A stretch of DNA of 64,000 nt, taken from NCBI RefSeq assembly GCF_003050935.1, contig NZ_QAOX01000008.1, forward strand, positions 124,001 to 188,000. Direction: 5' to 3'. Source of the DNA: Luteibacter sp. OK325 (lineage in GTDB: Bacteria; Pseudomonadota; Gammaproteobacteria; Xanthomonadales; Rhodanobacteraceae). This document shows positions 17,667 through 28,264 of this stretch, one piece after another (position 1 is the first letter of the stretch; each line of letters begins with the position of its first letter). The notes under the pieces were generated by a model that was given only the letters and a program-made list of their open reading frames with translations, was not told the DNA's origin and searched no databases. The position numbers were made by a program, and so were the translations under genes.

Positions 17667-20600
17667 CTCCTTCCGGCACCGGCGTCGACACCGCGTCGAG
17701 CACCTCATCCAGCTCGTCGCCGGTCATCGGTTTGCGCAGTAGTGCATTCATGCCAACGTCGCGGATCGCCCGCATTTCGTCACCCGCCGAGCGTGCCGTC
17801 ACCGCCACGATGGGAAGGCTTGCAAGCTTGTTCATGCGACGCACCATGCGCGCAACCTGGAAACCATCGACCAGTGGGAGGTCGAGATCCAGCAGGAGCA
17901 CGTCGTAGACATTCCTCGACACTTCAGCCATCGCCGCCAGACCGTCGCCTACCACGGTGACCTGATGGCCACGCTGGCCAAGCAGGCCCGCCATGACATC
18001 GGCGATCACAGCATCGTCCTCGACCAGAAGCAACCGGCGACCCGGGTTTGTCCGCCGCGTCGATCGCGATACCGCACACGTACGGCCCTTGCATGCACAG
18101 GTTCGAAGCGGGAGCCTCACGATGAAGGAGGTGCCCAGGCCAGGTCGGCTTTCAACGGCGATGTGCCCGCCCATGAGCGTGCAGAGTTCGTGGCAGATCG
18201 CCAGCCCGAGTCCCGATCCCTGCGCCCGCTGCGGCGAACCGCCCTGCTCGAAACGCGAGAAAAGACGGCCACGCAGCTCATCTGAAATGCCCGGCCCCGT
18301 ATCGGTCACCGTCATTGACAGTGTCTCGTTATCGCGGCGAAGGTGCAGACCCACCGAGCCGGTGTCGGTGAACTTCACCGCGTTGTTGACGAGGTTCTGC
18401 AGGATCTGGCGCAGGCGGATCGTATCGCCACGAATCGCGACCGGCACATCGGCGTCCACCCGTACCGAAAGGGCCAGGCCTTTTTCTCTTGCGTTGCCCG
18501 CCGTCAGTGCGATCACCTCATCCGCCAGCGCATGCAGTGGGACGCATTCGACTTCGAGCAGCAAACGGCGCGATTCGATCCGGGTGATGTCGAGCGCGTC
18601 GTTGACCAATCGCAGCAGCGTCTTGCCCGAGTGACGCACGGCGTCGACGTAACCGCGCTGCGTCTCATCCAGCGGCGTCTGCGCCATGAGTTCGGCCATG
18701 CCGAGTACGCCGGTCATGGGCGTGCGGATCTCGTGCCCCAGCGTGGCCATGAACTCGGTTTTCGCGGCATTGGCTTCTTCGGCAAGCCGCTGTTGCTGTT
18801 CGGCGAGCCGGAGGCGGAGCGCCTGCCGCACACGGTGACGCGCCGCGACGATGCCGCCGCCCGCAAGCACGAGAGCCAGCGCGACATAGATCAACCACGC
18901 CCACCAGCGTAGCCACGGCGGTGCGTCCACGATGATCGTCAGTGCCACCGGTGCACCATCGACCTCGTTGCGCTGCGCACCGTAGATCGCCAGGTGATGC
19001 GTGCCGGGACTGAGCTGACCGAACGTGCGCTCACCCTGTTTTCCGGTTCGTAGCGCCGCGACCACACCGTCATGATCGAGCGCGAAATCGATGTGGTTGC
19101 GTTCTGGATTCACGTAGGACAGGGCGCGCGAACGTACCGTCAGGTCACGGTCGTTCCAATCCAGGTGGAGCGTGTCGTCGACGATGGGCAAGGATCGACG
19201 CGTGCCTTCTCGCGACGCAGTGGCGCCAAGTACGACGATGACAGGCCGGCGCGCGTGATCGCGCTGGTGGTCGGGGCGGAAGCCGACCAGTCCGCCAAGC
19301 GTGGCGCCGTACATGGTGCCGTCGGCGAGCAGTACCGTGGTCGCGTTGGTGAATTCGCCATTGGCCAGGCCGTCGGCGAGGCCGAAGGGTCGGAAGCTCC
19401 CTGGTGCGGGATCGAAGCGCCAGACACCGGTCTGCCCGTAAAGCCACAGGCGTCCCATGAGGTCCTTGCGCACGTTGAGGATGTCCGCCGACGGAAATCC
19501 CTGTGCGCCGCCGAGGCTGCGTTGCAGCCGTGCCCGGTTGCCGTCCCACACGTAATGCTCCAGCGCCGCGGGGCGGACGATCCAGAAGCCGCCGCCGTCG
19601 GGCTCGAACGCACTGACGCGACCCGGCGCCACGCCTTCGACGTAGCGCATCTGCCCCACGCTGCGGTCGAAGCGGGCCAGGCCCGCAACGCTGGCCTGCC
19701 AGAGCTCACCGTCAACCATCTCGATCTGCCGCGTATCGGCCGCGCCACGTCGGGATTCCACGAACGGCACGGCACTCGCGCTGGTAAGGGCGCCGTCCAG
19801 GGCGAAGAGACCGCGGCCGACCGCTGCGACGTAGAGTGTGCCGTCGGACGCGGCGGCCATCGAGGTGACGGCGCGATCGATGGTGCTGCGGAACAGCGGC
19901 TGCGCGCCACGGTCCGAAGCGATCGACAAGCCATCCACCCCGCCGGCGAGGAGACGCCCATCCGCCGTTTCGAGCAGGCTCTGCACCCGCGCCGCGCCCA
20001 GGTCGAATCCTCCCGACGCACGTCCGGTCGACGGATCGAAGCGTCGGACCCAACCACGGAAACCACCCACCCATAGTTCCCGGTCGCCGTGTGCCGCGAC
20101 CGCTGTCACCGCGCGGCCGGGAAAACTCCACGGATCGGTCGCCACGTGGGCAAAGCGTGTGAAGTCCTCCCAGCCCGGTCCGAGATACGCCAGGCCGCCG
20201 TCACTGAGGGCAAACCAGAGCCCGTGCTCGCGATCCTCGATCATGTCGCTGACGGTGCGGCCGGGCAGCCCTCCGGGAGCAGTCCACGAATCGGCGACGG
20301 TGTGCGGTCGGCCATGGCGGTCGATGATGGACAGGCCGTCGAGAGTGGCGATCCAGACGGTGCCGTGGCTGTCGACCAACGAGCCGCGAACATGCTGCGC
20401 CGCCACGCGTTTGTCCGGATGGATGCGACCGTCGTTGGCAAGGCGGTAGAGCCCGGCGTCGGTTGCGAAGTGCAGCTCGCCGCTGCTGCCATCAATCCGC
20501 ATGACCCGCGGCTTGCCACCGTCGGAAAACGGGACAGCCTCCGGCTGGCCGTCGCGGTCGATCACGTCCACGCCGGCCTCCCCGGCCACCCATACGCGAC

Positions 20601-21171
20601 CATCGTCCGCGGCGTATAACGCGCGGATGGTGGACGACGACAATCCGTCGGGGCTGCTCGCCAGGTGCTCGAATCCGCTACCGTCCGGGCGCATGCGGTC
20701 GAGCCCCTTTGACGTGCCCACCCAGATCGATCCGTCGCGCGACTGCGTGACCGCGCGCACATCGTCGTCCGACAGGCCGTCGCGCCATTGCACGAAGCCG
20801 CCGGTCACGGGGTCGTAGCGCGCCAGGCCGATGTCGGGGCCACCGATCCATACGCGATCGTCGTGGTCGATGTAGAGCGCCGACAGCGGGCCGGCAGGCA
20901 TCGCGTGGTTTCGCTCCGCACCGATGCCGGGCACGATGAACTCGACACCGTCGAAACGGGCCAGGCCCATCGCGGTCGCCACCCAGATGAAGCCGCGGGC
21001 GTCCTGCGCCACCGCCTTGACCTTGCTGCTGGGCAGGCCTTCGTGCAGCCCGAAGCCGCGAAATTGAGGGGTGGGAACCGGCGGCATGGGCGTGGTGGCC
21101 ATGACGGGGGTGACAACGGTCAGGAAGACCGCGGCCACGAGAATCCATCTCGCGAAGAGCGTGTGGTGCAT
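17650..21171 (-). CDS. Hybrid sensor kinase with periplasmic propeller and receiver
   Basis: The 1,173-residue protein starts at ATG 21171 behind AAGGA; an ATG ten codons earlier lacks a ribosome site. After a signal peptide, repeated motifs such as GFIWVATAMGLARFDG, DRVWIGG and GTVWIATLDGLSIID mark about a dozen two-component-regulator propeller repeats (roughly residues 40-630), then a Y_Y_Y domain (about 670-760) and one membrane helix. The cytosolic part has a HisKA domain (His813 in GHEIRTPMTG), an ATPase domain (GSGLGLAICHEL) and a receiver with Asp1095. Unlike many Bacteroides relatives it has no AraC domain, so output must pass by phosphotransfer. Such sensors often respond to sugars or oligosaccharides; the ligand here is unknown. 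Confidence 0.92.
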   Translation of the reverse strand: MHHTLFARWILVAAVFLTVVTPVMATTPMPPVPTPQFRGFGLHEGLPSSKVKAVAQDARGFIWVATAMGLARFDGVEFIVPGIGAERNHAMPAGPLSALYIDHDDRVWIGGPDIGLARYDPVTGGFVQWRDGLSDDDVRAVTQSRDGSIWVGTSKGLDRMRPDGSGFEHLASSPDGLSSSTIRALYAADDGRVWVAGEAGVDVIDRDGQPEAVPFSDGGKPRVMRIDGSSGELHFATDAGLYRLANDGRIHPDKRVAAQHVRGSLVDSHGTVWIATLDGLSIIDRHGRPHTVADSWTAPGGLPGRTVSDMIEDREHGLWFALSDGGLAYLGPGWEDFTRFAHVATDPWSFPGRAVTAVAAHGDRELWVGGFRGWVRRFDPSTGRASGGFDLGAARVQSLLETADGRLLAGGVDGLSIASDRGAQPLFRSTIDRAVTSMAAASDGTLYVAAVGRGLFALDGALTSASAVPFVESRRGAADTRQIEMVDGELWQASVAGLARFDRSVGQMRYVEGVAPGRVSAFEPDGGGFWIVRPAALEHYVWDGNRARLQRSLGGAQGFPSADILNVRKDLMGRLWLYGQTGVWRFDPAPGSFRPFGLADGLANGEFTNATTVLLADGTMYGATLGGLVGFRPDHQRDHARRPVIVVLGATASREGTRRSLPIVDDTLHLDWNDRDLTVRSRALSYVNPERNHIDFALDHDGVVAALRTGKQGERTFGQLSPGTHHLAIYGAQRNEVDGAPVALTIIVDAPPWLRWWAWLIYVALALVLAGGGIVAARHRVRQALRLRLAEQQQRLAEEANAAKTEFMATLGHEIRTPMTGVLGMAELMAQTPLDETQRGYVDAVRHSGKTLLRLVNDALDITRIESRRLLLEVECVPLHALADEVIALTAGNAREKGLALSVRVDADVPVAIRGDTIRLRQILQNLVNNAVKFTDTGSVGLHLRRDNETLSMTVTDTGPGISDELRGRLFSRFEQGGSPQRAQGSGLGLAICHELCTLMGGHIAVESRPGLGTSFIVRLPLRTCACKGRTCAVSRSTRRTNPGRRLLLVEDDAVIADVMAGLLGQRGHQVTVVGDGLAAMAEVSRNVYDVLLLDLDLPLVDGFQVARMVRRMNKLASLPIVAVTARSAGDEMRAIRDVGMNALLRKPMTGDELDEVLDAVSTPVPEGASRIA

Positions 21172-21277
21172 ACGCTGTATTCCTTGTTCGATCCCGATCA
21201 TGCCATAGCGTCGCCAAAGCCGAACAGGCGCGACTGCCTACGGACGGTAAGCATTCGCCCGCGCTCTTGCCTCTAGA

Positions 21278-22741
21278 ATGGCTGGCATGTCACGCCGACT
21301 TCGTCTCCTGATCGCGGCCATCGGCATTGCCGCCCTCGCCTGGCTGCTCTTTGCCGCGCTGGAGCGTGCGCTGTCGCTGGCGCAGCGTTTCATGAGCCTG
21401 CCGGAAGGTGTGCGCTGGCTGATCGGCGGCCTGCTTGCGGTCATCGTCGCGCTCGGCGCGGCCGCGGCGGTGTGGCTCCTGCGTCCGCGCAAACCGCGTG
21501 CGCCGATCGTCGCCCCCGATCGCGCCTCGCTCGAATCGCGCATCGCCGCACTGCGCGAATCGGACGCCGACGTTGAGGAACTTCGTAGTGAACTCGGCGA
21601 ACTCGACCACCGCCGGGCGTCGGGCTCCATCTATCTGGCCGTCTTCGGTGAGATCTCCACCGGCAAATCCAAATTGATCGCTGCGCTGGTCCCCGGCTCG
21701 ACGCCGATGAGCGATGTACGTGGCGGTACCACACGGGAGGTTGCCCACTACGAAGGCGATGCCCCGTCAGGTGAGCACTGGACCGTGGCGGACGTGCCGG
21801 GCTCGGCCGAGGCCGATGGCGACGAACGCGAGCGCATGGCACGGGACGAGGCGCTGCGTGCGCACGCCGTGCTCTACGTCTGCGCTGGCGACATCACCCG
21901 GACCCAGGCTGGGGAGCTCCGCTGGCTGGGCGATTTTGGCAAGCCGTTGCTACTGGTCGTGAACAAGGCGGACCAATGGACGGAGTCGGAACGTGAACAG
22001 CTGATCGCACGCCTGCGCGAACGCAGCGAAGGCATCCCCGATGCGATCATCGCGGTCAGTGCGGGCGGTGAGGAAAGTTTCACCCGCCATCTCGCCGACG
22101 GCTCCAGCGAAGACGTGCGCCGAACCCGCCGTGCCGACCTGGGCGCGCTGCCTGATGCCCTGCGCCGGATACTGGCGCCCGGCGCGGCGGCGCTCGAGGG
22201 CCAGCGCGAAAATGCGGTACTCGCAGGTTTGCACGAACGCACCAGCGAAAAGGAAGCCACCTGGCGCGCCGTGGAGGCTGAACGCATCGTGCGCCGGTAT
22301 GCGCGACGCGCCATCGTCGGCGCAATGGCTGCCGTGGCACCGGGGACGGACCTGGTCATCCAGGGCGCGCTCGCCGCTGGTCTCGTCCGCGCGCTGGCGG
22401 CGCTGTACGGCGTTCGCGTGACGGACGTGGAAATCGAAAGCCTGTTGCGCCAGGCGCGACTGACCTTGCGGACCGGCACCTCGGTGGTCCTTGCCGTCGC
22501 CGGCAATGCGCTGAAGGCCTTTCCCGGCCTGGGCACCCTGGGCGGTGGCGTATTGCACGCCTTCGCCTACGCGCTGATTTTCGACAGCCTAGGGCGTGCC
22601 CTCGCCGCAAGCCTTGCGGAGCGTCAGAGCCTGGATCAGGCGGATGCCGGCGCGCGGATGCGTGACCTGCTCGGCGACACCGGCGCTTCCCGCCTGCGCC
22701 GGCTCGCCGATCTGACCGGGGAGGCGCTACGGGATCGCTGA
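21278..22741 (+). CDS. Membrane-anchored GTPase with YcjF/DUF697-like C-terminus (first copy)
   Basis: The protein is up to 487 residues; the ATG three codons later (21287) is an equally possible start. Two N-terminal membrane helices (about 8-27 and 47-67) precede a G domain: P-loop GEISTGKS (124-131), the G3 motif DVPG and the G4 motif NKAD. The C-terminal half has Gly/Ala-rich hydrophobic segments (AVAPGTDLVIQGALAAG and GNALKAFPGLGTLGGG) like those in YcjF/DUF697 proteins. The gene at 24606-25949 is a distant paralogue lacking the N-terminal helices. Between them are yceI, a cytochrome b561 gene and a second yceI on the same strand. Function is unknown; a stress-linked role at the membrane is inferred. 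Confidence 0.78.
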   Translation: MAGMSRRLRLLIAAIGIAALAWLLFAALERALSLAQRFMSLPEGVRWLIGGLLAVIVALGAAAAVWLLRPRKPRAPIVAPDRASLESRIAALRESDADVEELRSELGELDHRRASGSIYLAVFGEISTGKSKLIAALVPGSTPMSDVRGGTTREVAHYEGDAPSGEHWTVADVPGSAEADGDERERMARDEALRAHAVLYVCAGDITRTQAGELRWLGDFGKPLLLVVNKADQWTESEREQLIARLRERSEGIPDAIIAVSAGGEESFTRHLADGSSEDVRRTRRADLGALPDALRRILAPGAAALEGQRENAVLAGLHERTSEKEATWRAVEAERIVRRYARRAIVGAMAAVAPGTDLVIQGALAAGLVRALAALYGVRVTDVEIESLLRQARLTLRTGTSVVLAVAGNALKAFPGLGTLGGGVLHAFAYALIFDSLGRALAASLAERQSLDQADAGARMRDLLGDTGASRLRRLADLTGEALRDR

Positions 22742-22845
22742 GTGAACAATGCGTTCCCCGCGAATGGGCTGACAAGGCGTCCGCTGTCGGCCACACTGCT
22801 CCTCGTCTGCCGCCCCGCGGCCCCGTCGGAACAGGCCCAGCACGC

Positions 22846-23472
22846 ATGCGTATTGCCAGTTTCTTCCTTATGTTCGGCCTGGCTGTCGCGCCGGTCGCGG
22901 CAAGCGCCGAAGCGCTCAGCTATCACATCGATCCCGTACACAGCCAGTTGTTGTTCAACGTCGAACACAATGGCTTTTCACGCTCGTTCGGGCGACTACG
23001 CATCACCGACGGGACCATCCGCTTCGACCGCGACGACTGGTCGAAGTCGTCCGTCGACGCTACGATCGATCTCACCTCGGTAGACATGGGTGACAGCGCC
23101 TGGGACAAGGTCGTCCGCGGCAGTGACCTGCTCGACGCCGACCGTGCGCAGACAGCGCGCTACGTCAGCGACTCGGTAGAAAAGAAGAACGACGACGAGG
23201 GCGTCGTGCACGGCAAACTGACCCTGCGCGGCGTGGCCTTGCCCCTCGACATCCCTTTTCGGGTCAACCGCGTCGGCAAGACCATCTACGGCCTGCACAC
23301 GGTGGCCGGCTTCTCCGCCCAGGTATCGGTCGATCGCACGGCCTACGGCATGACATCCAATCGCAACTCGATCGGCACTAACGTAGCCGTCTGGCTCGAA
23401 ATCGAAGCGATTCGTGGCGGCGAAGGCAGCCCTTCCAACGACAAGGAAAAGACCGATGTCCCTGCGCAGTGA
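22846..23472 (+). CDS. YceI family periplasmic protein (first copy)
   Basis: YceI proteins are periplasmic lipocalin-like beta barrels that bind long isoprenoid chains. The 208-residue protein has a signal peptide (MRIASFFLMFGLAVAPVAAS), then the family start YHIDPVHSQLLFNVEH, a DATIDLTSVDMG segment and KLTLRGVALPLDIPF near the end of the barrel. An extra polar tail (GGEGSPSNDKEKTDVPAQ) follows the barrel. Its last 17 bp overlap the cytochrome b561 gene. The pairing of yceI with a b561 gene is the yceI-yceJ arrangement known from E. coli. Confidence 0.92.
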   Translation: MRIASFFLMFGLAVAPVAASAEALSYHIDPVHSQLLFNVEHNGFSRSFGRLRITDGTIRFDRDDWSKSSVDATIDLTSVDMGDSAWDKVVRGSDLLDADRAQTARYVSDSVEKKNDDEGVVHGKLTLRGVALPLDIPFRVNRVGKTIYGLHTVAGFSAQVSVDRTAYGMTSNRNSIGTNVAVWLEIEAIRGGEGSPSNDKEKTDVPAQ

Positions 23473-24040
23473 CCACACCCGCTGGAGCACGGCCGCGAAG
23501 ACCTTCCACTGGGTGATGGCGCTATTGATCCTCGGCAACGGCGCGTTCGCTTTCTGGATGGATGGTCTCAAGCCGTCGCTGCAGAAGATCAACCTGTTCG
23601 CCCTGCACAAGTCGATCGGCCTCACCGTGCTCGCCCTTTTCCTGCTGCGCGTGCTCTGGCGCGCCATCGACCGGCGGCCGCCGGACGTCCCGGCGCCACG
23701 CTGGCAGCACCTCGCCGCGAAGACGGTGCATGGATTCCTTTACCTGCTGATCGCCGCCATCCCACTGTCGGGCTGGGCGTTCAATTCCGCTCACGGCTTC
23801 CCGCTGCAGTATTTCAAGCAGTTCAATCTTCCGGCACTGGTGGAAAAGAACCCGGAGCTGTCCGATACGCTGGGTACGGTCCACGTCTACCTGTTCTGGT
23901 TCCTGCTGCTGGTGCTCGTCGCCCATGTCGGCGGCGCGCTCAAGCATCACTTCATCGATCGCGACGACACGCTCCGCCGCATGCTGCCGTTCGGCCGTGC
24001 GAAGCGGATGCCCCCCACACATCCCGGAGACACGCCATGA
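23456..24040 (+). CDS. Cytochrome b561 (YceJ-like)
   Basis: The 194-residue protein starts at ATG 23456 behind AAGGAAAAG, within the end of the upstream yceI. Four membrane helices carry the histidines expected to bind two b-type hemes: FHW in helix 1, LHKSIG entering helix 2, KTVHGFLYLL in helix 3 and TVHVYLFWF in helix 4. This is the proteobacterial cytochrome b561 pattern; relatives move electrons between ubiquinol and periplasmic acceptors such as superoxide. It overlaps the second yceI gene by 4 bp, so all three genes are translationally coupled. Confidence 0.92.
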   Translation: MSLRSDHTRWSTAAKTFHWVMALLILGNGAFAFWMDGLKPSLQKINLFALHKSIGLTVLALFLLRVLWRAIDRRPPDVPAPRWQHLAAKTVHGFLYLLIAAIPLSGWAFNSAHGFPLQYFKQFNLPALVEKNPELSDTLGTVHVYLFWFLLLVLVAHVGGALKHHFIDRDDTLRRMLPFGRAKRMPPTHPGDTP

Positions 24041-24597
24041 TCCTGACTACCCGCCGCCTGTCCGTTCTTGCTCTCGCGTTCGCTCTTCCGCTGGCTGCCT
24101 CCGCAGCGGATTACAAGGTCGGCCCCGGCAGCACGCTCGGTTTCAGCGGCAAGTTCCAGGGCCAGCAGTTCGACGGCAGTTTCGGTAAGTTCGATGCCGC
24201 GATCAGCTTCGACGCCGCGAATCTGGCCACGTCGAAATTCGATGTCACGGTAGACGTCTCCACCGCGAAGACTGGCGACGGCGATCGTGACGATGCACTT
24301 CCGGGCTCCGATTTCTTCGACACGAAGAAGTTCGCCACCGCACACTACGTCACCACGGGTTTCAGCAAGAACGCGAAGGGCGACGTCATCGCCAACGGCA
24401 ACCTGACGCTGCACGGCGTGACCAAACCAGTGGCACTCAAGGTCGCGTTCTCGCCGAACGCCGGCGGCGCGCGCCTGTCTGTGACAGGTACGCTTAAGCG
24501 TCTCGATTTCGGCGTCGGCAGCGGCGAGTACAAGGACACCTCGACGATTGCCGACGAGGTGCTGGTCAATGGTTCGCTGAACCTGTTGCCGAAGTAA
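24037..24597 (+). CDS. YceI family periplasmic protein (second copy)
   Basis: This 186-residue YceI-like protein has a signal peptide ending near AASAAD and the family landmarks YKVGPGSTLGFSGKFQGQQF, GNLTLHGVTKPVALKV and a final strand with EVLVNGSLNLL. It is clearly diverged from the copy at 22846-23472, with which it flanks the cytochrome gene. A polyprenyl-quinone or similar lipid ligand is expected from the family. The start overlaps the cytochrome stop as ATGA, and the second GTPase follows after 8 bp. Confidence 0.93.
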   Translation: MILTTRRLSVLALAFALPLAASAADYKVGPGSTLGFSGKFQGQQFDGSFGKFDAAISFDAANLATSKFDVTVDVSTAKTGDGDRDDALPGSDFFDTKKFATAHYVTTGFSKNAKGDVIANGNLTLHGVTKPVALKVAFSPNAGGARLSVTGTLKRLDFGVGSGEYKDTSTIADEVLVNGSLNLLPK

Positions 24598-24605
24598 GTC
24601 CGACA

Positions 24606-25949
24606 GTGGCGGGTTTCCGCGAACGCTTTCGCGGTCTCGCCGACCGCTTCCGTCGAGGTGCGCCCGCCGCGCCCACGGTGGATGCGCGCGGCGGCCCCGT
24701 GGCGGCGAGCCTGCGCGGGCTGCTGGACGATCCTTCGATCCCGGGCAATGTGCGCGAAGCAATGGCGGCGGATTTTCGCCGCGTCGAAACCATGCTCGAT
24801 CGCCTCGAGCGCGACGAACTCCACGTGGCCGTGTTCGGCCGCGTTTCGGCCGGCAAGTCAGCGCTGGGCAACGCCCTGCTGGGTCGCGACGCGTTCACTG
24901 TAGGCGTGCTCCACGGCACGACCACCGAGGCGGATGCGGCGCGCTTGGACGAGGCCAGCAGCGCCGGCCTCGTGCTCATCGACACGCCAGGTATCAATGA
25001 ACTCGGCGGTGAAGCACGCGAGAAGCTCGCTTTTGAAGTCGCCGAGGTGAGTGACCTGATCGTGTTCGTCGCCGACGGCGACCTGACGCGTGAGGAACGC
25101 GACGCCCTGCGCACGCTGGCAGCGACCCGGCGGCCCCTGCTGCTCGTGCTGAACAAGACCGACCGCTATTCCGACGAGGAACGCGAAGGCCTTCTCGAAC
25201 AGCTACGCCAGCACAGCGCTGGCCTGGTCCGCCGCGAAGACGTGATCGCCGTGGCGGCGCGGCCTGGCGCGCGCAATGTCATCGAGACGGATGCCCAAGG
25301 TCATGAACGACGGACATCCGCAGCCTCGGCCGCCGACGTCACGGCGTTGAAGTCACGATTGCTCGCGATCGCCGAGCGCGAGGGGAAGACCTTGTCGGCG
25401 ATCAATGCCGGCCTGTTCGCCGGACGCCTCACCGACCAGGTGACCGGGCGGGTCGCAGCCACCCGGCGCAACGTAGCCTCCGGCGTCATCCGTCAGTACT
25501 GCATCGCCAAGTCCGTGGCGGTCGCGCTCAATCCCATACCGGTCGCCGACCTGCTGCTGGCAGGCGGACTGGATGCGGCGATGGTCGTGCAGCTGGGCCG
25601 CGTGTATGGACTGCCGCTGACACGTAGTGAATCGGGACGTCTGGTCGCGGTCATCACCACCCAGCTCGCCGCCCTGATGGGCGCCGTCTGGGGCGTGCAA
25701 CTGGTGGCATCAGCCCTGAAGGGTCTCAGCGGTGGCCTCTCCGTCGTCGTCACGGCAGCGGCGCAGGGCGCGCTGGGCTGGTACGCCACGGTCCTGATCG
25801 GCCGCGCCGCCGAGCACTACCTCATCACCGGCAAGTCCTGGGGCGAACACGGCGCCAAACGCGCCGTCGCCGACATCGTCGCCAGCCTTGACCGCGATTC
25901 CATCCTGCGCGAAGCGCGCGAGGAAATCCTCCGCCGCTTGCGGCAATAG
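24606..25949 (+). CDS. GTPase with YcjF/DUF697-like C-terminus (second copy)
   Basis: The 447-residue protein starts at GTG 24606, 8 bp after yceI. It lacks N-terminal membrane helices but has the G domain: P-loop GRVSAGKS (78-85), DTPG and NKTD. Downstream are hydrophobic segments (VALNPIPVADLLLAGGLDAAMV; GLSGGLSVVVTAAAQGALGW) of the DUF697 type, suggesting membrane insertion or association. It shares overall plan with the product of 21278-22741 but little sequence beyond the G motifs. The close spacing of the five genes from 21278 to 25949 suggests one locus, though 104 bp separates the first GTPase from yceI. Confidence 0.8.
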   Translation: MAGFRERFRGLADRFRRGAPAAPTVDARGGPVAASLRGLLDDPSIPGNVREAMAADFRRVETMLDRLERDELHVAVFGRVSAGKSALGNALLGRDAFTVGVLHGTTTEADAARLDEASSAGLVLIDTPGINELGGEAREKLAFEVAEVSDLIVFVADGDLTREERDALRTLAATRRPLLLVLNKTDRYSDEEREGLLEQLRQHSAGLVRREDVIAVAARPGARNVIETDAQGHERRTSAASAADVTALKSRLLAIAEREGKTLSAINAGLFAGRLTDQVTGRVAATRRNVASGVIRQYCIAKSVAVALNPIPVADLLLAGGLDAAMVVQLGRVYGLPLTRSESGRLVAVITTQLAALMGAVWGVQLVASALKGLSGGLSVVVTAAAQGALGWYATVLIGRAAEHYLITGKSWGEHGAKRAVADIVASLDRDSILREAREEILRRLRQ

Positions 25950-25954
25950 ATAAA

Positions 25955-26066
25955 TGTAGGAGCCGATTCATCGGCGAATAAGGGAATGTAGGAGCCGATT
26001 CATCGGCGAAAAGCCAACGAAGCGGTGACGCCGGAACGCCCATTCGCCGATGAATCGGCTCCCACA
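25955..26066. repeat. REP-like cluster, two direct arms and one inverted arm
   Basis: Two direct arms (25955-25977 and 25987-26009) and one inverted arm (26044-26066) of the GGAGCCGATTCATCGGCGA type follow the second GTPase within 5 bp of its stop. The extra direct arm looks like a local duplication. Confidence 0.93.
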
Positions 26067-26078
26067 AAAGACCTGCCT

Positions 26079-26315
26079 TCAGCGGCGATGCGCCTGGACA
26101 AACACCCTCACCGCCTCGACATCGAACGGCCAATCCAGTTCCGCACCATCACTGCGCTGAAGCACCGGCACCCGAACGCCGTAGCGGGCTTCGAGCACGT
26201 CGTCGTCATCGATCCAGGACGAAGCGAAATCGGGCAGGCGCGCTTCGGCCAGCACGTCCAACGCCAGGTCGCAAAGGTGACAGTCGTCTCGCTGAAACAG
26301 GGTGAACTCGGACAT
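26079..26315 (-). CDS. Glutaredoxin-like protein (DUF836 type)
   Basis: The 78-residue protein has a CHLC motif (Cys12, Cys15) at the N-terminal end of the first helix, then VRVPVLQRSDGAELDWPFD, which supplies the cis-proline typical of thioredoxin folds. The size and the sequence FTLFQRDDCHLCDLA fit the small glutaredoxin-like DUF836 family. It is probably a cytosolic thiol-disulfide protein. It diverges from sdaA, whose start is 74 bp away. Substrate unknown. Confidence 0.88.
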   Translation of the reverse strand: MSEFTLFQRDDCHLCDLALDVLAEARLPDFASSWIDDDDVLEARYGVRVPVLQRSDGAELDWPFDVEAVRVFVQAHRR

Positions 26316-26388
26316 GCGCAGGTGTATGGGGTCAGTGGCAGGCAGGCGTAGAATAGCCGGCTACTCCCCGTAGCCAACTCCCCAAGCC

Positions 26389-27771
<1,383 letters not shown>

Positions 27772-27795
27772 TAACCAACGGCTAAGGCGGCTGTT

Positions 27796-27875
27796 TGTGG
27801 GAGCCGCTTCAGCGGCGAAAAGCCAACGAAACGGCTTAGCCGGGAAGGCCATCGCCGGCAAAGCCGGCTCCCACA
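27796..27875. repeat. REP-like palindrome, second subtype
   Basis: The left arm (27796-27818) carries GGAGCCGCTTCAGCGGCGA; the right arm (27852-27875) reads TCGCCGGCAAAGCCGGCTCC, with a changed hairpin tip that keeps its own internal pairing. It lies between the convergent ends of sdaA and the small secreted protein gene. Confidence 0.88.
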
Positions 27876-27883
27876 TGGTTTGA

Positions 27884-28264
27884 CTACCGCGTCGGGCACA
27901 TCCGGGGCAGCCGGTCGACGGTCTCGACACGGACCGGTTCGTCCTCTCCCCACCAGTTGGCGACCGCCGTATAGCAGATACGCAACTTGCCGCGGCGGGT
28001 GTCGAAGCGCTGTTTGCTGGTATAGGCAAAGCACGATACCGAGGCCAGATGACCCAGTTCGCGCATCGTGATGGCGCAGCGCCGCACGGATTCCACCGGG
28101 TCTTCGCCAGGGTACAGAGTGAAGTAAAAACCCTTGGCGGTACGGTCGTAGGACTCTGAATCGATCAGCCGGCCTTTGTCGTTCCATTGCTCATCGGCTG
28201 CGGCAACGCCGCATACCGATATGGCAATGAACAACACGCCGCTGGCGACCACCTTCGAACGCAT
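27884..28264 (-). CDS. Small secreted protein of unknown function, four cysteines
   Basis: I do not recognise the family. The chosen start (ATG 28264) has AAGGGG about 6 bp upstream and gives a 126-residue protein with a signal peptide (MRSKVVASGVLFIAISVCG then VAAADEQW). The mature part of about 103 residues has four cysteines (RRCAIT, VSCFAY, RICYTA, RMCPT), enough for two disulfides in the periplasm, and several aromatic residues. An in-frame start 27 codons earlier lacks a signal sequence and ribosome site. It diverges from the APC permease; no operon partner is seen. Confidence 0.7.
   Translation of the reverse strand: MRSKVVASGVLFIAISVCGVAAADEQWNDKGRLIDSESYDRTAKGFYFTLYPGEDPVESVRRCAITMRELGHLASVSCFAYTSKQRFDTRRGKLRICYTAVANWWGEDEPVRVETVDRLPRMCPTR

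Noticed and set aside
21172-21201. Earlier ATG for the propeller hybrid kinase
   Set aside because: It lacks a ribosome-binding site and would put ten residues before the signal peptide; the ATG at 21171 has AAGGA upstream.
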